A DNA stretch of 64,000 nt. Source: Arthrobacter sp. Soil762. GTDB lineage: Bacteria; Actinomycetota; Actinomycetes; Actinomycetales; Micrococcaceae. Location of the stretch: positions 189,350 to 253,349 of the forward strand of contig NZ_LMSG01000017.1 in the NCBI RefSeq assembly GCF_001428335.1, given 5' to 3'. How positions within the stretch are numbered: the first letter of the stretch is position 1; every line of letters starts with the position of its first letter. The position numbers were made by a program, and so were the translations under genes. The notes under the pieces are model-generated. The model was not told where the DNA came from. It ran no database searches and worked only from the letters and a program-made list of their open reading frames with translations. Shown piece by piece: positions 20,201 through 28,975 of the stretch.

Positions 20201-20769
20201 TGCGTGTGGAGCTGCGGGTCCCCGGCGCGCGATTCCCAGTGGTCGAAGGCGGCGGCGATGGCGCCGCGGGTGCCGAGGTGGGCGACGCCGTTGCGCCCGG
20301 CGCGCGTGTGGATGACGTTCTCTTCGAGCCATTGCAGGGTGGCGGTGACTGCCTCGTGGTGGGTTTCAAGGATCTGGTCTTGGATGTTTCTTGGGCTGAG
20401 GGCCCAGAGGACGGACACGGACTTAGGGACGCTGAAGGTCAGGTCGAAGCCGACGACGGCGTGGCGCGTTTCGGTCCTACCCTGGCTGTTTTGGACGATC
20501 GTGGCTTGGCCGTGCGGACGGCCCAGGGGAGCGCCGGTGTCCGGGTGGATGGCGTGGTCGAAGATGGCTTTGGCGTCGGTTTCGGTGACTTTGGCTTCGG
20601 TGGTGCGGTTGATGCCTGGCAGGCCGGAGCCAATCCACCGGCCCTGCGGCGTTCCGGCCTTCATGTAGTACGTGGTGGCGTTCGCGGGCGTGACCGTCAG
20701 GTCATCCATCATGGTGGTCTTGAACAAGTACTTCAGGCCCGACTGGGCGGAGAGCCGGGCGATCGACAT
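17203..20769 (-). CDS. traA: MobF-type conjugative relaxase-helicase (TrwC/TraA family)
   Basis: A 1188-residue protein. The N-terminal relaxase has Tyr14 in GLKYLFK as candidate nicking residue and the metal-binding histidines in DHWESRAGDPQLHTH (about residues 176-190). The C-terminal part is a RecD/TraI-like SF1 helicase with Walker A GPAGTGKTTT, Walker B VVVDEASM and the late motif GYATTAHRSQGITVD. It nicks oriT, stays bound to the 5' end and pilots the strand during conjugation. Start ATG 20769 follows the stop of the upstream gene directly; an extension to 20820 would overlap that gene. No coupling protein or type IV secretion genes lie in the window. Confidence 0.95.
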   Translation of the reverse strand: MSIARLSAQSGLKYLFKTTMMDDLTVTPANATTYYMKAGTPQGRWIGSGLPGINRTTEAKVTETDAKAIFDHAIHPDTGAPLGRPHGQATIVQNSQGRTETRHAVVGFDLTFSVPKSVSVLWALSPRNIQDQILETHHEAVTATLQWLEENVIHTRAGRNGVAHLGTRGAIAAAFDHWESRAGDPQLHTHMVIANRVQRITDDAWATLDSRTLYKAAVAASEHYNGLLFDALHRNLGADTDIREPAANTHNPSQQLTGVDDALIREFSNRSRLIDIETDRLVAAWTTDHGTPPTATTTLKLRQQATLSTRTPKPETVAPLHQLSTQWRTRAVAAGFEPGIVLANTIRRSHATPFRTGDFTANWIDAVGSLTRERVATKRATWNRWNLLAEAERVCAGIRCHTPQDRPAMIDAVASAAESQSDPLNDYRYTVPAGAQPDLAFAGRSVFDFHGARLYTDAATLANEDLVMAARNDDGGPVVSAAVAMESLAAYKHGGRFELHSDQRAAAAGVLLSGNRLDAVVGPAGTGKTTTLGAVKAAWEAQFGRGTVVGLAPAAASAEVLGRELAMTTENVAKWLYESVGQGAGGRAARFFDVEWRLRSHAADRGPRATRLVQEATRLAAEQDRWSFHPNRLVVVDEASMVSTLQLSALVQQARDAGAKVLLVGDPAQLDAIDAGGILGWLDRQHKTVQLSTIWRFEQAWEQDASLKLREGDTSAIAEYEGHQRIDHGTYLDMVDRAYSSWQADVSAGRSSILIAADNETVSMLNERAQADRAIQGAVDAEHTVHLSDGLSAGAGDTVIARRNDRHSTDSSGDFIRNGTMLDVVRTRRRYGSLTAVRRDTGATISLNRGYVESSVELGYATTAHRSQGITVDTGHTVVTQGRLTRELLYVSMTRGRTANRAYVCENDPLDDEPLDPALRSSWRQILGEVLAAEGAERTAHEVRDAERSNADSLERLSAEYDYLAQIAASEDLAQFLDAHAPERALELQESPSWGAAVAAWQRSVAISRPSTQRLVLGALETSAWAKDVAAVVHSRLRQFVSGMPSSSIDPLAEPMRTARPDLAELVAQVQNRMLQRMNQVIRAAVVEDSEWKRNLLEAMGQNTVPDVATDVIRHAAIYRDRWDIDDSPLPLGPGPALHEWEQQEQWANVRRLVDQAALSAAAALETPEWSNDLRISEERLINVGWQL

Positions 20770-20771
20770 GG

Positions 20772-21287
20772 TCACGGTCTTGCTTCTGCCTTTCGGGCGA
20801 TGGTGGTCCAGCCGCGACATCGAAAGAGCTCTTTGGTTCCGATGTCCAGTTCGATGCCGGCTCCCCGGGAGAGGGCCAGGAACCTGCCGGCGAGCTGGAT
20901 AAGGTCCTGGGCGTCGGCTTGCTGGACCGTTCGCACGTGCGCGATCTCCGTTTGGAGGTTCTTGATCGTTGCGCGGTGGTCCGAGTTTTCGGCTTCGAGG
21001 TGGTCGATGTCTTCGGACTGGGAACGGAGTTGGGTGCGGAGGGTCTCCAAGGATCTCTCGCTACCGGCGAGGACGGCAGACAGTTTGGCGTCGGTCTTGC
21101 GCGCGCGTGTCGTTGGGACGGCCGGCCTTTTCCGGACCGCGGCGCAGGGCGTTCGGCTCGTTCCAGCCTCTCGCTCCCGGCGTCGACGATCACGCTGGCG
21201 GTTGGCGCAGCGAGTCGAGCAGAACCGCTGCGAAGCACGCGACGGCTGGAAGCCCTCGCTGCATTCCTCACAATTCTTTGCGCTCAC
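20772..21287 (-). CDS. Zinc-finger coiled-coil protein, possible relaxosome accessory
   Basis: A 171-residue protein. The first 30 residues form a small zinc finger (CEECSEGFQPS then RFCSTRCANRQ), followed by a basic stretch (RDRRRRERE) and a long coiled coil (about residues 65-120) of heptad-like Leu and charged residues. Its stop lies two bases before the relaxase ATG, so the two are translationally coupled. Small DNA-binding proteins encoded next to MobF relaxases often bind oriT. That role is inferred here from position and the basic zinc finger. Confidence 0.65.
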   Translation of the reverse strand: MSAKNCEECSEGFQPSRASQRFCSTRCANRQRDRRRREREAGTSRTPCAAVRKRPAVPTTRARKTDAKLSAVLAGSERSLETLRTQLRSQSEDIDHLEAENSDHRATIKNLQTEIAHVRTVQQADAQDLIQLAGRFLALSRGAGIELDIGTKELFRCRGWTTIARKAEARP

Positions 21288-21325
21288 GATCGTTCATCGC
21301 GTTGCCTCAACTAGCGACATGACTT

Positions 21326-21347
21326 GCCGTGAGCCGGTTCTCACGGC
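21326..21347. repeat. 8-bp inverted repeat upstream of the relaxase operon
   Basis: Arms GCCGTGAG and CTCACGGC with a six-base loop, about 40 bases before the start of the zinc-finger gene. It could be an operator for the relaxase operon or part of oriT. Confidence 0.4.
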
Positions 21348-21400
21348 GACGGCCTTGGATGCCAGAGGTGTGATGCTTCTCTGTGCTCAGACCAGTCCTG

Positions 21401-21462
21401 GCAGGTGCAGTCTCGATGGGGTCATATCGGGGGCGCTGGGTCCTGAATCAGACTGTACCTGC
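21401..21462. other. Candidate oriT: 13-bp inverted repeat
   Basis: GCAGGTGCAGTCT at 21401-21413 is repeated inverted as AGACTGTACCTGC at 21450-21462, with one mismatch and a 36-base spacer. MobF relaxases bind an inverted repeat near their nick site, and oriT usually lies upstream of the relaxase operon, as here. The nick position is not identifiable by eye. Confidence 0.35.
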
Positions 21463-22224
21463 AGCGAGTCTCTACCTGTCGATGCCAGGGAGGCCGCGAG
21501 ACCGCTGATTGGTCGCCTCGGTGACGATCATGGTGCTGCGTGACCGCCGGTCAGGGCGGGATCGTCATCAACCATGACATCCGGCCCGGGTCGATCGAGG
21601 TCGGCCGGGCTCCACCGCCCGCAGCCGAGACCGCGCATCTGTTCATAGGTGCCACCGTCGATAAGGCTGCCGCACACCACGCCTCTGCTGTCCCGGATGA
21701 GCCTGAGGTGGGCTTCTCCACCGGCGGTCGCGGGCTTCCCTGGCGAGTTTGATGGCCGGTACCTCCGCCGACGTGGCCGGTGGGTTCCCCGGCCGAACGG
21801 TCGGAGTGCGACCGCGTTCCGGACGAGTCAGACAACGGTCATAAGGAGCGGCTTGGGGCGGGGTCAGTTCACGGGCCGGCGGGGAGCGCGCTCATTCACG
21901 GCGGAACTCCTCACGGACGAGGTTGCCGGCGATTTCAAGGTCAAACCTCATCTTCTCGCGCGTGTCATCGGGGCCGTTGACTGGTCAGGGATTCGCCGGG
22001 GACGCGGAACCTGTGGGCCGAATGGCTACGCTCCCGTGCCGAGACGCATATGGAATTGCCAACTTGAGTGAGAAGTCAGCGGCACGATCTGTCTCATGTA
22101 ACCCGGCAAAACTTCACGTCGTGTTGTCAACTTCATTGAGACCGGACACTCGCTGGACCATGTAGGCGCAGGCAACGCATCGTCGCTCCGTAAAAAACTC
22201 GAGCCCGTGCGCCTCTCAGTTGGC

Positions 22225-22259
22225 GAAGATCCGGTCTAATAGCGCTTGACCGGATCTTC
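22225..22259. terminator. 12-bp hairpin downstream of xylB
   Basis: Arms GAAGATCCGGTC and GACCGGATCTTC with an 11-base loop. It lies 235 bases beyond the xylB stop in the direction of transcription and lacks a T tract. It could be the operon terminator, but the distance makes this uncertain. Confidence 0.4.
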
Positions 22260-22493
22260 AGTTCATTATGCCTAGCTGAACTTTAGGGTTCGCTGGAAGG
22301 CGGAGGAGGAATGCCCTGGCTCATGCACGGCTCGGGTCTGTAGCGAGTATCACATCAGACAAAACATGCAGTCCCTCCCTCCGCTGACTAACCTGCGAAC
22401 ATACCGGATGCGTTGCTCAAGAGTGCTGAATTGGAGGTTGCGCGAGAGCTGCTTGTTGTGCCACCTATCCAGCTGATGGCGGCGACGGGATGC

Positions 22494-23921
22494 TCAGTCG
22501 TTGAGGTAGGTCCGGGCGTACTGCCGGTACTGTTCGACGATGTCCGGCGCCCCCCGGTCGGGCGCCGGTAGTTCGGTGCTGGTGGACTTCCAATGCGGCC
22601 ACTGTCCGGTGAGGACGGCGGCCGCCTGGCGGGCGGCGCCGTCGGCCACGTATTCTCCTGGCTCCGGCACCACGACCGGGAGGCCGAATACGGAGGCGGC
22701 GATCTGCTGGACGGCAACGGACTGCGCACCGCCGCCCACGAGAATGATCCGCCGGGCGGTAACGCCTTGCGCTTGGAGGGCCGCGAGCCCATCCGCGAGG
22801 GAGCAGACCACCCCCTCAATAGCTGCGCGGGCGAGGTTGGCTCGGGTGTAACTGGCCAGGGTGGCGCCATGGAGGGAGCCTGTGGCGTACGGCAAGTTGG
22901 GTGTTCGCTCGCCTTCGAAATACGGCACCAGCGTGAGGCCGCCAGCGCCAGCCGGGGCGTCCAGGGCGAGTTCGGTGAGTCCGGCCAGGCCCACACCGAG
23001 CAGTTCGGCGGTGGAATCGAAGATCCGGGTTGCGTTCAGCGTGCAGGCCAGCGGGAGGAAGTTGCCGGTGGCATCGGCGAAGCCCGCAACGAGTCCGGAG
23101 GGGTCGGCGGCCGGAGTCTCCGAGACAGCAAAGACCGTCCCGGACGTCCCCAGCGACACAACAACGTCGCCGGGGCGGGCGTCAACGCCCAGGGCCGCTG
23201 CCGCGTTGTCTCCCGCTCCGGGGCCAATGAGTGCTCCCGTGAGCGTTTTGCCGGCAATTTCCAAGGGGCCGGCGACGGCGGGCAATACCGGAAGATGGCC
23301 CAGCGCCTTTTCGATCAGTTCCGGGAGATAGGTCCCGGATTCCGTGGAGAAGTAGCCGGTGCCCGAGGCATCGGACCTGTCCGTCCGGAGTAGCTGGAGC
23401 GATGCAGGCCCTGTGCCCGGGCCATGGCCGGCCAGTCGCCAGCTCAGCCAGTCGTGCGGGAGGCAGACGGCGGCGACGCGGCGGGCATTGCCCGGTTCGT
23501 TTCGTGCCAGCCAGCGAAGTTTTGTGATTGTCAGGGATGCCACCGGCACTGTGCCGGTCGCCCCAGCCCACAAGGCGGCCCCAGCCCTGGCGTCGCCGTT
23601 CCCGGTCTCCGCGATAAGCTCCGCCGCGTCACCCGCGGAGCGGGTGTCGTTCCACAGCAGGGCCGGGCGGACCACTTCGCCGGCGGAGTCCAGGCACACC
23701 ATGCCATGCTGCTGGCCACCGACTGAAACGGCCGCGACGTCGTCAAGGCCTCCGGCCTGCTCCGCGGCTTCCAAGAGGGCGGTCCACCAGTGCTCCGGGT
23801 CCACCTCGCTGCCCTCGGGGTGGGCGGCGCGGCCTTGGCGGACCATGGCGCCGGTCTGCGCGTCACGGATCACCACTTTGCATGATTGGGTGGAACTGTC
23901 GATTCCTGCTACCAACGGCAT
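22494..23921 (-). CDS. xylB: Xylulokinase
   Basis: A 475-residue FGGY-family kinase that phosphorylates D-xylulose to xylulose 5-phosphate. The N-terminal phosphate loop reads [28 protein letters not shown] and the ATPase motif [15 protein letters not shown] are typical, and the second signature [20 protein letters not shown] lies near the C-terminus. Length is usual for the family. It follows xylA on the same strand 84 bases downstream, giving the standard isomerase-kinase pair. Confidence 0.95.
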   Translation of the reverse strand: MPLVAGIDSSTQSCKVVIRDAQTGAMVRQGRAAHPEGSEVDPEHWWTALLEAAEQAGGLDDVAAVSVGGQQHGMVCLDSAGEVVRPALLWNDTRSAGDAAELIAETGNGDARAGAALWAGATGTVPVASLTITKLRWLARNEPGNARRVAAVCLPHDWLSWRLAGHGPGTGPASLQLLRTDRSDASGTGYFSTESGTYLPELIEKALGHLPVLPAVAGPLEIAGKTLTGALIGPGAGDNAAAALGVDARPGDVVVSLGTSGTVFAVSETPAADPSGLVAGFADATGNFLPLACTLNATRIFDSTAELLGVGLAGLTELALDAPAGAGGLTLVPYFEGERTPNLPYATGSLHGATLASYTRANLARAAIEGVVCSLADGLAALQAQGVTARRIILVGGGAQSVAVQQIAASVFGLPVVVPEPGEYVADGAARQAAAVLTGQWPHWKSTSTELPAPDRGAPDIVEQYRQYARTYLND

Positions 23922-24005
23922 GGCGGGTTCTTTTCTACAAGACTGCCGCCGGACCCGGGAGTGTGCGCGTCCGCTGGCGGCGGGAGTTGGCTGGGTGCGG
24001 GAAGC

Positions 24006-25193
24006 CTACCGGGCGCCGAGCAGGTGCTCGATGGCCAGCTGGTTGAGGCGGACGAAGGCGAACGAACGCTCGCCGGCCTTGTCGGCCTCGAACGTCTCGA
24101 ACGCACTGGCGTCAGCCAGCAGGTCCGCAGTGGTTTCGCCGGCATTCAGCGTGGGTTCACCGAGCTCGAAGACGCCGGACGTGGCGAGGGCTTCCTGGAC
24201 GTCGGGGTCGGCGCGGAAGGCGATGGCGCGTTCCTTCAGCAGCAGGTACATGGACATGTTGGACTTAGCCGATTCCCACACGCCGTCGTAGCCGTCCGTG
24301 CGGGAGGGCTTGTAGTCGAAGTGGCGCGGGCCGTCGTACTTGGGTCCGCCGTTGGGGAAGCCGTTCTCCAGGAGGTCCACGGTGAAGAAGGCGCTGGTGA
24401 GGTCGCCGTGGCCGAAGACGAGGTCCTGGTCGTACTTGATGCCGCGCTGGCCGTTGAGGTCGATGTGGAAGAGCTTGCCGGCCCACAGGGCCTGGGCGAT
24501 GCCGTGCGTGAAGTTCAGGCCGGCCATCTGCTCGTGGCCGGTTTCCGGGTTGAGGCCGACAATGTCGCCGTGTTCGAGCTGGGCGATGAACGCCAGGCCG
24601 TGTCCGACGGTGGGCAGGAAGATGTCGCCGCGGGGTTCGTTGGGCTTGGGCTCGAGGGCGATCCGCAGGCCGTAGCCCTTGTCCTTGATGTAGGCGGCGG
24701 CGGTGTCCACGCCTTCCTTCATCCGGTCCAGGGCTGCGGAGAGGTCCTTGGAGCCGTCGTATTCGCTGCCTTCGCGTCCGCCCCACATGACGAAGTTGTC
24801 GGCGCCGAGTTCGGCGGCGAGGTCGATGTTGCGCAGGACCTTGCTGAGGGCGAAGCGGCGGATGGAGCGGTCGTTGGAGGTGAAGCCGCCGTCCTTGAAG
24901 ACGGGGTGGCTGAACAGGTTGGTGGTGACCATGGGCGTCTTCAGGCCCGTCTCGGCCAGGGCTGCCTTGAAGTTCTTCAGGATCAGTTCACGCTCGGAGG
25001 CGGTGGCGTCGAACGGGACCAGGTCGTTGTCGTGGATCGTGATCCCGTAGGCGCCGATCTCGCTGAGCTTGTGGACGGCTTCCACGGGGTCCAGGGCCGG
25101 GCGGGTGGCGACGCCGAATGGATCGGCGCCGGTCCAGCCGACGGTCCAAAGGCCAAAGGTGAAGCGGTCCTGGGGAGTTGGCTGAGGGGTCAT
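24006..25193 (-). CDS. xylA: Xylose isomerase
   Basis: A 395-residue enzyme of the short actinobacterial class I type that converts D-xylose to D-xylulose. Active-site segments are clear: [15 protein letters not shown], the catalytic His region [13 protein letters not shown], metal ligands in [27 protein letters not shown] and FHIDLNGQ, and [14 protein letters not shown] near the end. It is the first gene of the operon; xylB follows. A ROK repressor is encoded divergently, as in Arthrobacter and Streptomyces xylose loci. No xylose transporter gene is present here. Confidence 0.97.
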   Translation of the reverse strand: MTPQPTPQDRFTFGLWTVGWTGADPFGVATRPALDPVEAVHKLSEIGAYGITIHDNDLVPFDATASERELILKNFKAALAETGLKTPMVTTNLFSHPVFKDGGFTSNDRSIRRFALSKVLRNIDLAAELGADNFVMWGGREGSEYDGSKDLSAALDRMKEGVDTAAAYIKDKGYGLRIALEPKPNEPRGDIFLPTVGHGLAFIAQLEHGDIVGLNPETGHEQMAGLNFTHGIAQALWAGKLFHIDLNGQRGIKYDQDLVFGHGDLTSAFFTVDLLENGFPNGGPKYDGPRHFDYKPSRTDGYDGVWESAKSNMSMYLLLKERAIAFRADPDVQEALATSGVFELGEPTLNAGETTADLLADASAFETFEADKAGERSFAFVRLNQLAIEHLLGAR

Positions 25194-25243
25194 TGCTGCT
25201 CCTTTGCAAAGCTGTGGGGAGGCTGGGGAAGAATAGCCTTCTA

Positions 25244-25266
25244 TTTAGTTTTCAACCTGAACTATA
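25244..25266. promoter_or_regulatory. Candidate xylose operator between xylA and the ROK gene
   Basis: TTTAGTT and AACTATA form an imperfect inverted repeat around a nine-base spacer, about 50 bases before the xylA ATG. The position suits a ROK-family repressor controlling the divergent promoters. The assignment rests on symmetry and location only. Confidence 0.5.
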
Positions 25267-25337
25267 TTGTGGGTGGTGGATCATGGTCAATGGAAACCGG
25301 CAGGAAATCTTCGACTCCGTCAGGAGGGTCCCCTTCA

Positions 25338-26540
25338 GTGAATGAGCCAGTTGCGCCCGGACGCGTGGGTGACGTCCGCCGTCGGAATCTCTCGCTCGTG
25401 CTCGATTCCATCGCCCGCACGCCGGACGCGAAACCCAGCCGGGCACAGCTGTCGGCTGCAACAGGCCTCACCAAAGCCGCGGTTTCCAGCCTGGTTGCCG
25501 ACCTCGTGGAATCCGGGCTTGTCTCCGAAGTCGGCCTCTATCGGGACGGTGAGCGCGGCCGCCCGGGAGTAGGCCTGGAACTGAGCACCCGCCGCGGCGT
25601 GGTGGGCATGGAAATCAACGTCGACTACCTTTCGGCAGGGCTCCTAGACCTCGGCGGGACGCTGCGGATCCACCGGACACTGGAAAGCGGCAACCGCGGC
25701 CAGTCGCCCGAGTCCGTCATGTCACTATTGGCAGGGCTCGTCAGCGACGTTGCGGCGGAGGCATCAGCGGCCGGAATAATGCTTCTTGGCGGCGGACTTG
25801 CCGTTCCCGGCCTGGTGGACTCAGCAGCGGGGACAGTTGCCACCGCCCCCAACCTTCACTGGCATGGGGTTGCATTGCAGCTCGACCGGCTCCTTCCGGA
25901 CGCACCGTTCGGCACGGTTCTACACAACGAAGCCAACTGCGCGGCGCTGGCCGAGCTTTGGTACGGCCACGGACTGGATTTCCGCGACTACCTGTTTATC
26001 TCCGGCGAGGTAGGCGTCGGCGGCGGCCTCGTGATCGGCTCCGAACTGTTTGCGGGCCCCCGGGGACAGGCCGGCGAGGTGGGCCACATGGTGGTGGAAC
26101 CGTCCGGCCCCGACTGTTCGTGCGGCGGCCATGGCTGTCTCGAATCGTTCGCCGGGCAGGAGGCCATTTTCGCCGAAGCCGGCATTGCGCCGGGCGCGGC
26201 ATCAGAAAGGCTCGCGCGTCTAGGTGAACACCTCGCCTCCGGAGACCCAGCCGCTCTTACCGCCGTCGCCCGGGCCGGCCACTATGTGGGCATTGCCGCG
26301 GCGTCCACGGCGCGCCTGATGAACCTGTCCGCCGTGGTGCTCGGCGGCCATTTCACCCAGATGGGGCCGTGGATTGCACCCGCTGTCGTAGAGAGCCTGG
26401 CCGACTACGCGCCCGGCGTCGTCTCTCCCGCCAGGGTGGCGGTTTCAGAACTGGGCCAGTCCGCGGCCCTGCTGGGCGCGGCCGGCATCGCCCTGCGTTC
26501 TGTCCTGGCATCGCCCTTCAGCCTGACAACTTCGGGCTAG
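25338..26540 (+). CDS. xylR: ROK-family transcriptional regulator (XylR-type)
   Basis: A 400-residue repressor. The N-terminal winged helix-turn-helix spans about residues 15-70 (SRAQLSAATGLTKAAVSSLV). It is followed by a ROK sugar-kinase-like domain with ATP-like motif FISGEVGVGGGLVIG and the zinc motif in CSCGGHGCLESFAG. I chose GTG 25338 because AGGAGGG lies nine bases upstream; ATG 25290 in the same frame has no such site. It is divergent from xylA and probably represses xylAB, releasing DNA on binding xylose. The open frame continuing far upstream is only the antisense shadow of xylA. Confidence 0.9.
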   Translation: MNEPVAPGRVGDVRRRNLSLVLDSIARTPDAKPSRAQLSAATGLTKAAVSSLVADLVESGLVSEVGLYRDGERGRPGVGLELSTRRGVVGMEINVDYLSAGLLDLGGTLRIHRTLESGNRGQSPESVMSLLAGLVSDVAAEASAAGIMLLGGGLAVPGLVDSAAGTVATAPNLHWHGVALQLDRLLPDAPFGTVLHNEANCAALAELWYGHGLDFRDYLFISGEVGVGGGLVIGSELFAGPRGQAGEVGHMVVEPSGPDCSCGGHGCLESFAGQEAIFAEAGIAPGAASERLARLGEHLASGDPAALTAVARAGHYVGIAAASTARLMNLSAVVLGGHFTQMGPWIAPAVVESLADYAPGVVSPARVAVSELGQSAALLGAAGIALRSVLASPFSLTTSG

Positions 26541-26629
26541 AGACCCGGTGGCACCAGTCAGCCGACGAAATTGCCGCGTCCAGGTTGACGGCTGAAGCGA
26601 CCTGCTGTTCGAGATATGACCAGGCTGGG

Positions 26630-26770
26630 CGGACCGTGTTTCGGGCCGGTACATTGCCTCGTTATCGTCTGCTTCGGTGGGTAACCGTTGCCCGTGGCGG
26701 CGTTCGCCGGACCTGATGGCCAAGCGGATTGCCTCGACCAGCTGGTAGTACATTGGTTCTGGCCCGCAGC
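26630..26770 (-). pseudogene. N-terminal fragment of a GntR-type regulator
   Basis: The minus strand encodes PMYYQLVEAIRLAIRSGE then HGQRLPTEA, the beginning of a GntR winged helix. The homology stops before the recognition helix (no VSR-T-R-AL segment) and the frame is then unlike the family. It is a fragment with no predicted function. Confidence 0.5.
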
Positions 26771-26799
26771 GCTGAACTGTAAAGTCTCTTGGATGGACC

Positions 26800-26990
26800 G
26801 CACGGTGCCTGCCATGAGAGGCCCGAACCACCGCTGGCATCGATGATTCCGCCCGTAACCCAGCTTTCGTCGTCCGATGCTAGGAATGAGCGACGGCTGC
26901 GACATCCTCCGGCTGTCCGACGCGCCCCAGCGCCGCCAGTGACTCGGCTTCCTTCTGTCCGTCGGGGTTTCCTCGTAGCCATTCGTTGTA
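26800..26990 (-). pseudogene. C-terminal fragment of a short-chain dehydrogenase
   Basis: In one frame the minus strand reads NEWLRGNPDGQKEAESLAAL and GRVGQPEDVAAVAHS, then, after a frameshift, FLASDDESWVTGGIIDASGG. Together these are the C-terminal motifs of a classical SDR (R-G-PEDVA and the ITG-----DGG strand). The Rossmann N-terminus and the catalytic YxxxK are absent. Confidence 0.65.
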
Positions 26991-27142
26991 GCAGGGAAAC
27001 TGCGGGTGTCGGGGAGACCACCGATCATGGCGATCATTGCGGCGACGTGAACGTGCTCGTGGGTGTCGACGCCCAGAAGGGCGTCTTCTGCGGCGTGCGA
27101 AGTTGGGTGCAAAGCCACGGGTTGAGCGGCGCCGGCAGACAT
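26970..27142 (-). mobile_element. IS110-family transposase, N-terminal fragment
   Basis: The minus strand encodes LGVDTHEHVHVAAMIAMIGG then DTRSFPATTNGY. This matches the start of IS110 transposases (GVDTHKD-HVAAVI---G---LGTR-FPAT--GY), including the first catalytic Asp of the RuvC-like DEDD domain. It is cut after about 55 codons where the SDR fragment begins, so it is inactive. Confidence 0.7.
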
Positions 27143-27323
27143 GGTCGCCCCTCTCTTGGAAACGGTGGCCCTCGCTGGTCGAGAGATTTGGTCAAGATTG
27201 TGATCGTTCCTGGTGCGAAAGCCCCTATTGGGACACATCCTTACAGCCAGTGACAGCACGAACGCCATTCCGGGTCTTGTTCGACTGATCAACCTCTAGG
27301 CACGAAGCTAGTCGTCGCGCGAG

Positions 27324-27690
27324 TCAGATCGCCTCCCGGAGCGGTATTAGACCATCTGCATAGTCGTAGCGTGTGGCCGGGCCTCGCCACTGCTTGAAGG
27401 TGTTGAAGTTCCGTTCGACGACGTTCCTGCATTGTAATCCTCTTTGTCGAAGGCTGGTGGCCTGCCGCCGGCGGTGCCGCGTCGTTTCCGGTGGCCGATC
27501 TGATCGGCCGGCTGAGGGATGACGGCCGTGACCCCGCGTCCGCGCAGGGGTGTCTGGATCGCGCGGGATGAGTACGCCCGCCCTGTCCAGGGGGCGACCA
27601 GCAGCACCAAGGGCCGGCCCTGCCATAGACGAGGGCATGGATGTTCGTGCTCAATCCGCCGCTGGAACGGCCAATCGCATGATCGGCCGG
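27324..27690 (-). mobile_element. IS5-family transposase remnant, frameshifted
   Basis: Pieces in three frames line up with the DDE transposase of IS5-type elements: HAIGRSSGGLSTNIHALVYG, then SSRAIQTPLRGRGVTAVIPQ, IGHRKRRG and GGRPPAFDKEDYN, then RNVVERNFNTFKQWRG and ATRYDYADG. At least two frame changes and the lack of an N-terminus make it inactive. Terminal inverted repeats were not identified. Confidence 0.75.
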
Positions 27691-27716
27691 TTCAGCAACA
27701 GATTTATGCAATTCTT

Positions 27717-27738
27717 AACCGTTGGTCACTCAACGGTT
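27717..27738. terminator. Hairpin at the end of the MFS gene
   Basis: Arms AACCGTTG and CAACGGTT with a six-base loop overlap the stop codon of the minus-strand transporter gene. On the minus strand the stem is followed by AAGAATT. Probable terminator. Confidence 0.5.
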
Positions 27739-28920
27739 CCTCGCGATCTGGAAACCGTGTGCTCGAACAACCAGGATCAATGAACCGGTGAGCAGTACCA
27801 GCAAGGCCAAAGGCAACTGCTCAACACCCAGTGCCTGGACTGCGGCGCCGCCGAAGATGGATCCGGCTGTGATTCCGATCTGTATCGCGACCACCACCAT
27901 GCTGTTCACGGCTTCCGCGTTGGGACCGGAGAACGCCAACACCGCCGTCTGGTTGAAGACGTTGCTGGCCGACTGCGCGGTTCCCCAAATAGTCACCAGG
28001 ATGATCGCCCACAAGGAATCCAGGCGCCCTACTGACAGGGCTATGTAGCATGCGGCCATCATGACGCACGAGATGATCAGGGCAGGCTTGTTGAGCCGAT
28101 GCGCGGTCACTCCCGCAATCCAAATTCCGGCCAAGGCCGCTAACCCCAGGGCGCTGAGCGCGGTTGCCGTGACTGCCGGCAGAAGGCCGCGGCCAGCAAA
28201 GAAGGATGAAATGTACGTCATCAAACCAAAATGGGCTGCAACCTGAAGTGTCCATGCCGTGAGCTGCGGCATCACACAGGGCATGCGGAGGGCCGTCAAC
28301 AGCGGGCTGGCGTGAGCGCCCGGTGTGGCGCCGGGAATCTCGGGCAACATACATCTCACCAGAATGGCCGCAACGGCGGTCGCACCAGCCAGCACCACGA
28401 ACGCAAAACGCCAGCCGAGCAGTTGTCCAAGTGACGTCCCCAGGGGTGTTCCCGCCGCGAGTCCCAGCGTGCTCCCGCTGAACATCACCGCAAGCCCCTT
28501 GGTCACGTCTTTCGTAGGAACGATGCGGCTAACGTATGGGGCCAGCACTGACCACAGCATCCCGTGGGCTGCCCCGCTGATGAGCCGGCCGAACAGTGCA
28601 ATCTGAAAATTGGGAGCTGCCACCAGGACAAGCGTGCCCACCAAAAAGGCAATCAGTGTTGCCACCATGAGTCTGCGCCTGGGCACCCGCGAGGTCAGCC
28701 TGCTCAGCGGAATAACGGTAAACACGACAATCACCGAATATGCAGCTACCAGGAGGCCAGCGCCCACTTCTGAAACTTCGAACTCGTTGCTGATCAATGT
28801 CAGCAGGCCGACCGGCAAGAGCTCGGTGGTGACAGATACAAAACCCGCTGCCGCAAGAACGAGCAATTGTGGCCAGTTGAATGGCGCGGGCGAAAGCAGG
28901 GTCTTGGTCAAGGAGGGCAT
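27730..28920 (-). CDS. MFS efflux transporter, possibly purine/nucleoside exporter
   Basis: A 396-residue protein with about 12 hydrophobic segments. It has DHA1-family hallmarks: TELLPVGLLTLISNEF in helix 1, the loop SRLTSRVPRRRLMVATL between helices 2 and 3, and GAAHGMLWSVLAPYVSRIVP in helix 4. The family includes the purine nucleoside exporter NepI, the purine-base exporter PbuE and AraJ-like proteins. It follows a UTRA-type GntR gene 55 bases downstream, next to the nucleoside hydrolase operon, so release of excess nucleoside or base is plausible. Substrate not deducible from sequence alone. Confidence 0.8.
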   Translation of the reverse strand: MPSLTKTLLSPAPFNWPQLLVLAAAGFVSVTTELLPVGLLTLISNEFEVSEVGAGLLVAAYSVIVVFTVIPLSRLTSRVPRRRLMVATLIAFLVGTLVLVAAPNFQIALFGRLISGAAHGMLWSVLAPYVSRIVPTKDVTKGLAVMFSGSTLGLAAGTPLGTSLGQLLGWRFAFVVLAGATAVAAILVRCMLPEIPGATPGAHASPLLTALRMPCVMPQLTAWTLQVAAHFGLMTYISSFFAGRGLLPAVTATALSALGLAALAGIWIAGVTAHRLNKPALIISCVMMAACYIALSVGRLDSLWAIILVTIWGTAQSASNVFNQTAVLAFSGPNAEAVNSMVVVAIQIGITAGSIFGGAAVQALGVEQLPLALLVLLTGSLILVVRAHGFQIARNR

Positions 28921-28975
28921 CTTTCGGTTCGGGTTCGCTGGGGATCCCGGACCGACGCGACCGACGGGTTTCAGC

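Larger units (their letters stand above)
21288..22493. other. Gene-free region between mobility and xylose genes
   Basis: No frame carries a recognisable protein. The left third, just upstream of the relaxase operon, has two inverted repeats that could form an oriT (21326-21347 and 21401-21462). A 12-bp hairpin lies at 22225-22259. The remainder shows no identifiable element, and codon patterns on both strands are inconclusive. Confidence 0.45.
26541..27729. other. Cluster of decayed genes and IS remnants
   Basis: No intact gene is present. From right to left on the minus strand it contains an IS5-type transposase remnant, an IS110 N-terminal fragment, the end of a short-chain dehydrogenase and the start of a GntR regulator, each described separately. 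It marks the boundary between the xylose genes and the nucleoside island. Confidence 0.7.

Noticed and set aside
19420..21543. A 707-codon open frame on the plus strand
   Set aside because: It lies opposite the relaxase and its partner gene, has no recognisable domain, and its biased composition mirrors the high-GC third positions of the real genes.
21540..21752. Small plus-strand frame in the oriT-xyl gap
   Set aside because: A stretch faintly recalls a tail-sheath-type motif, but there are no phage genes nearby and no ribosome site; support is too weak.
23886..25337. Long open frame upstream of the ROK regulator, in frame with it
   Set aside because: It is antisense to xylA and repeats Val, Gly, Glu-rich low-complexity sequence typical of a shadow frame. 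The regulator has its own strong ribosome site at 25320-25327.
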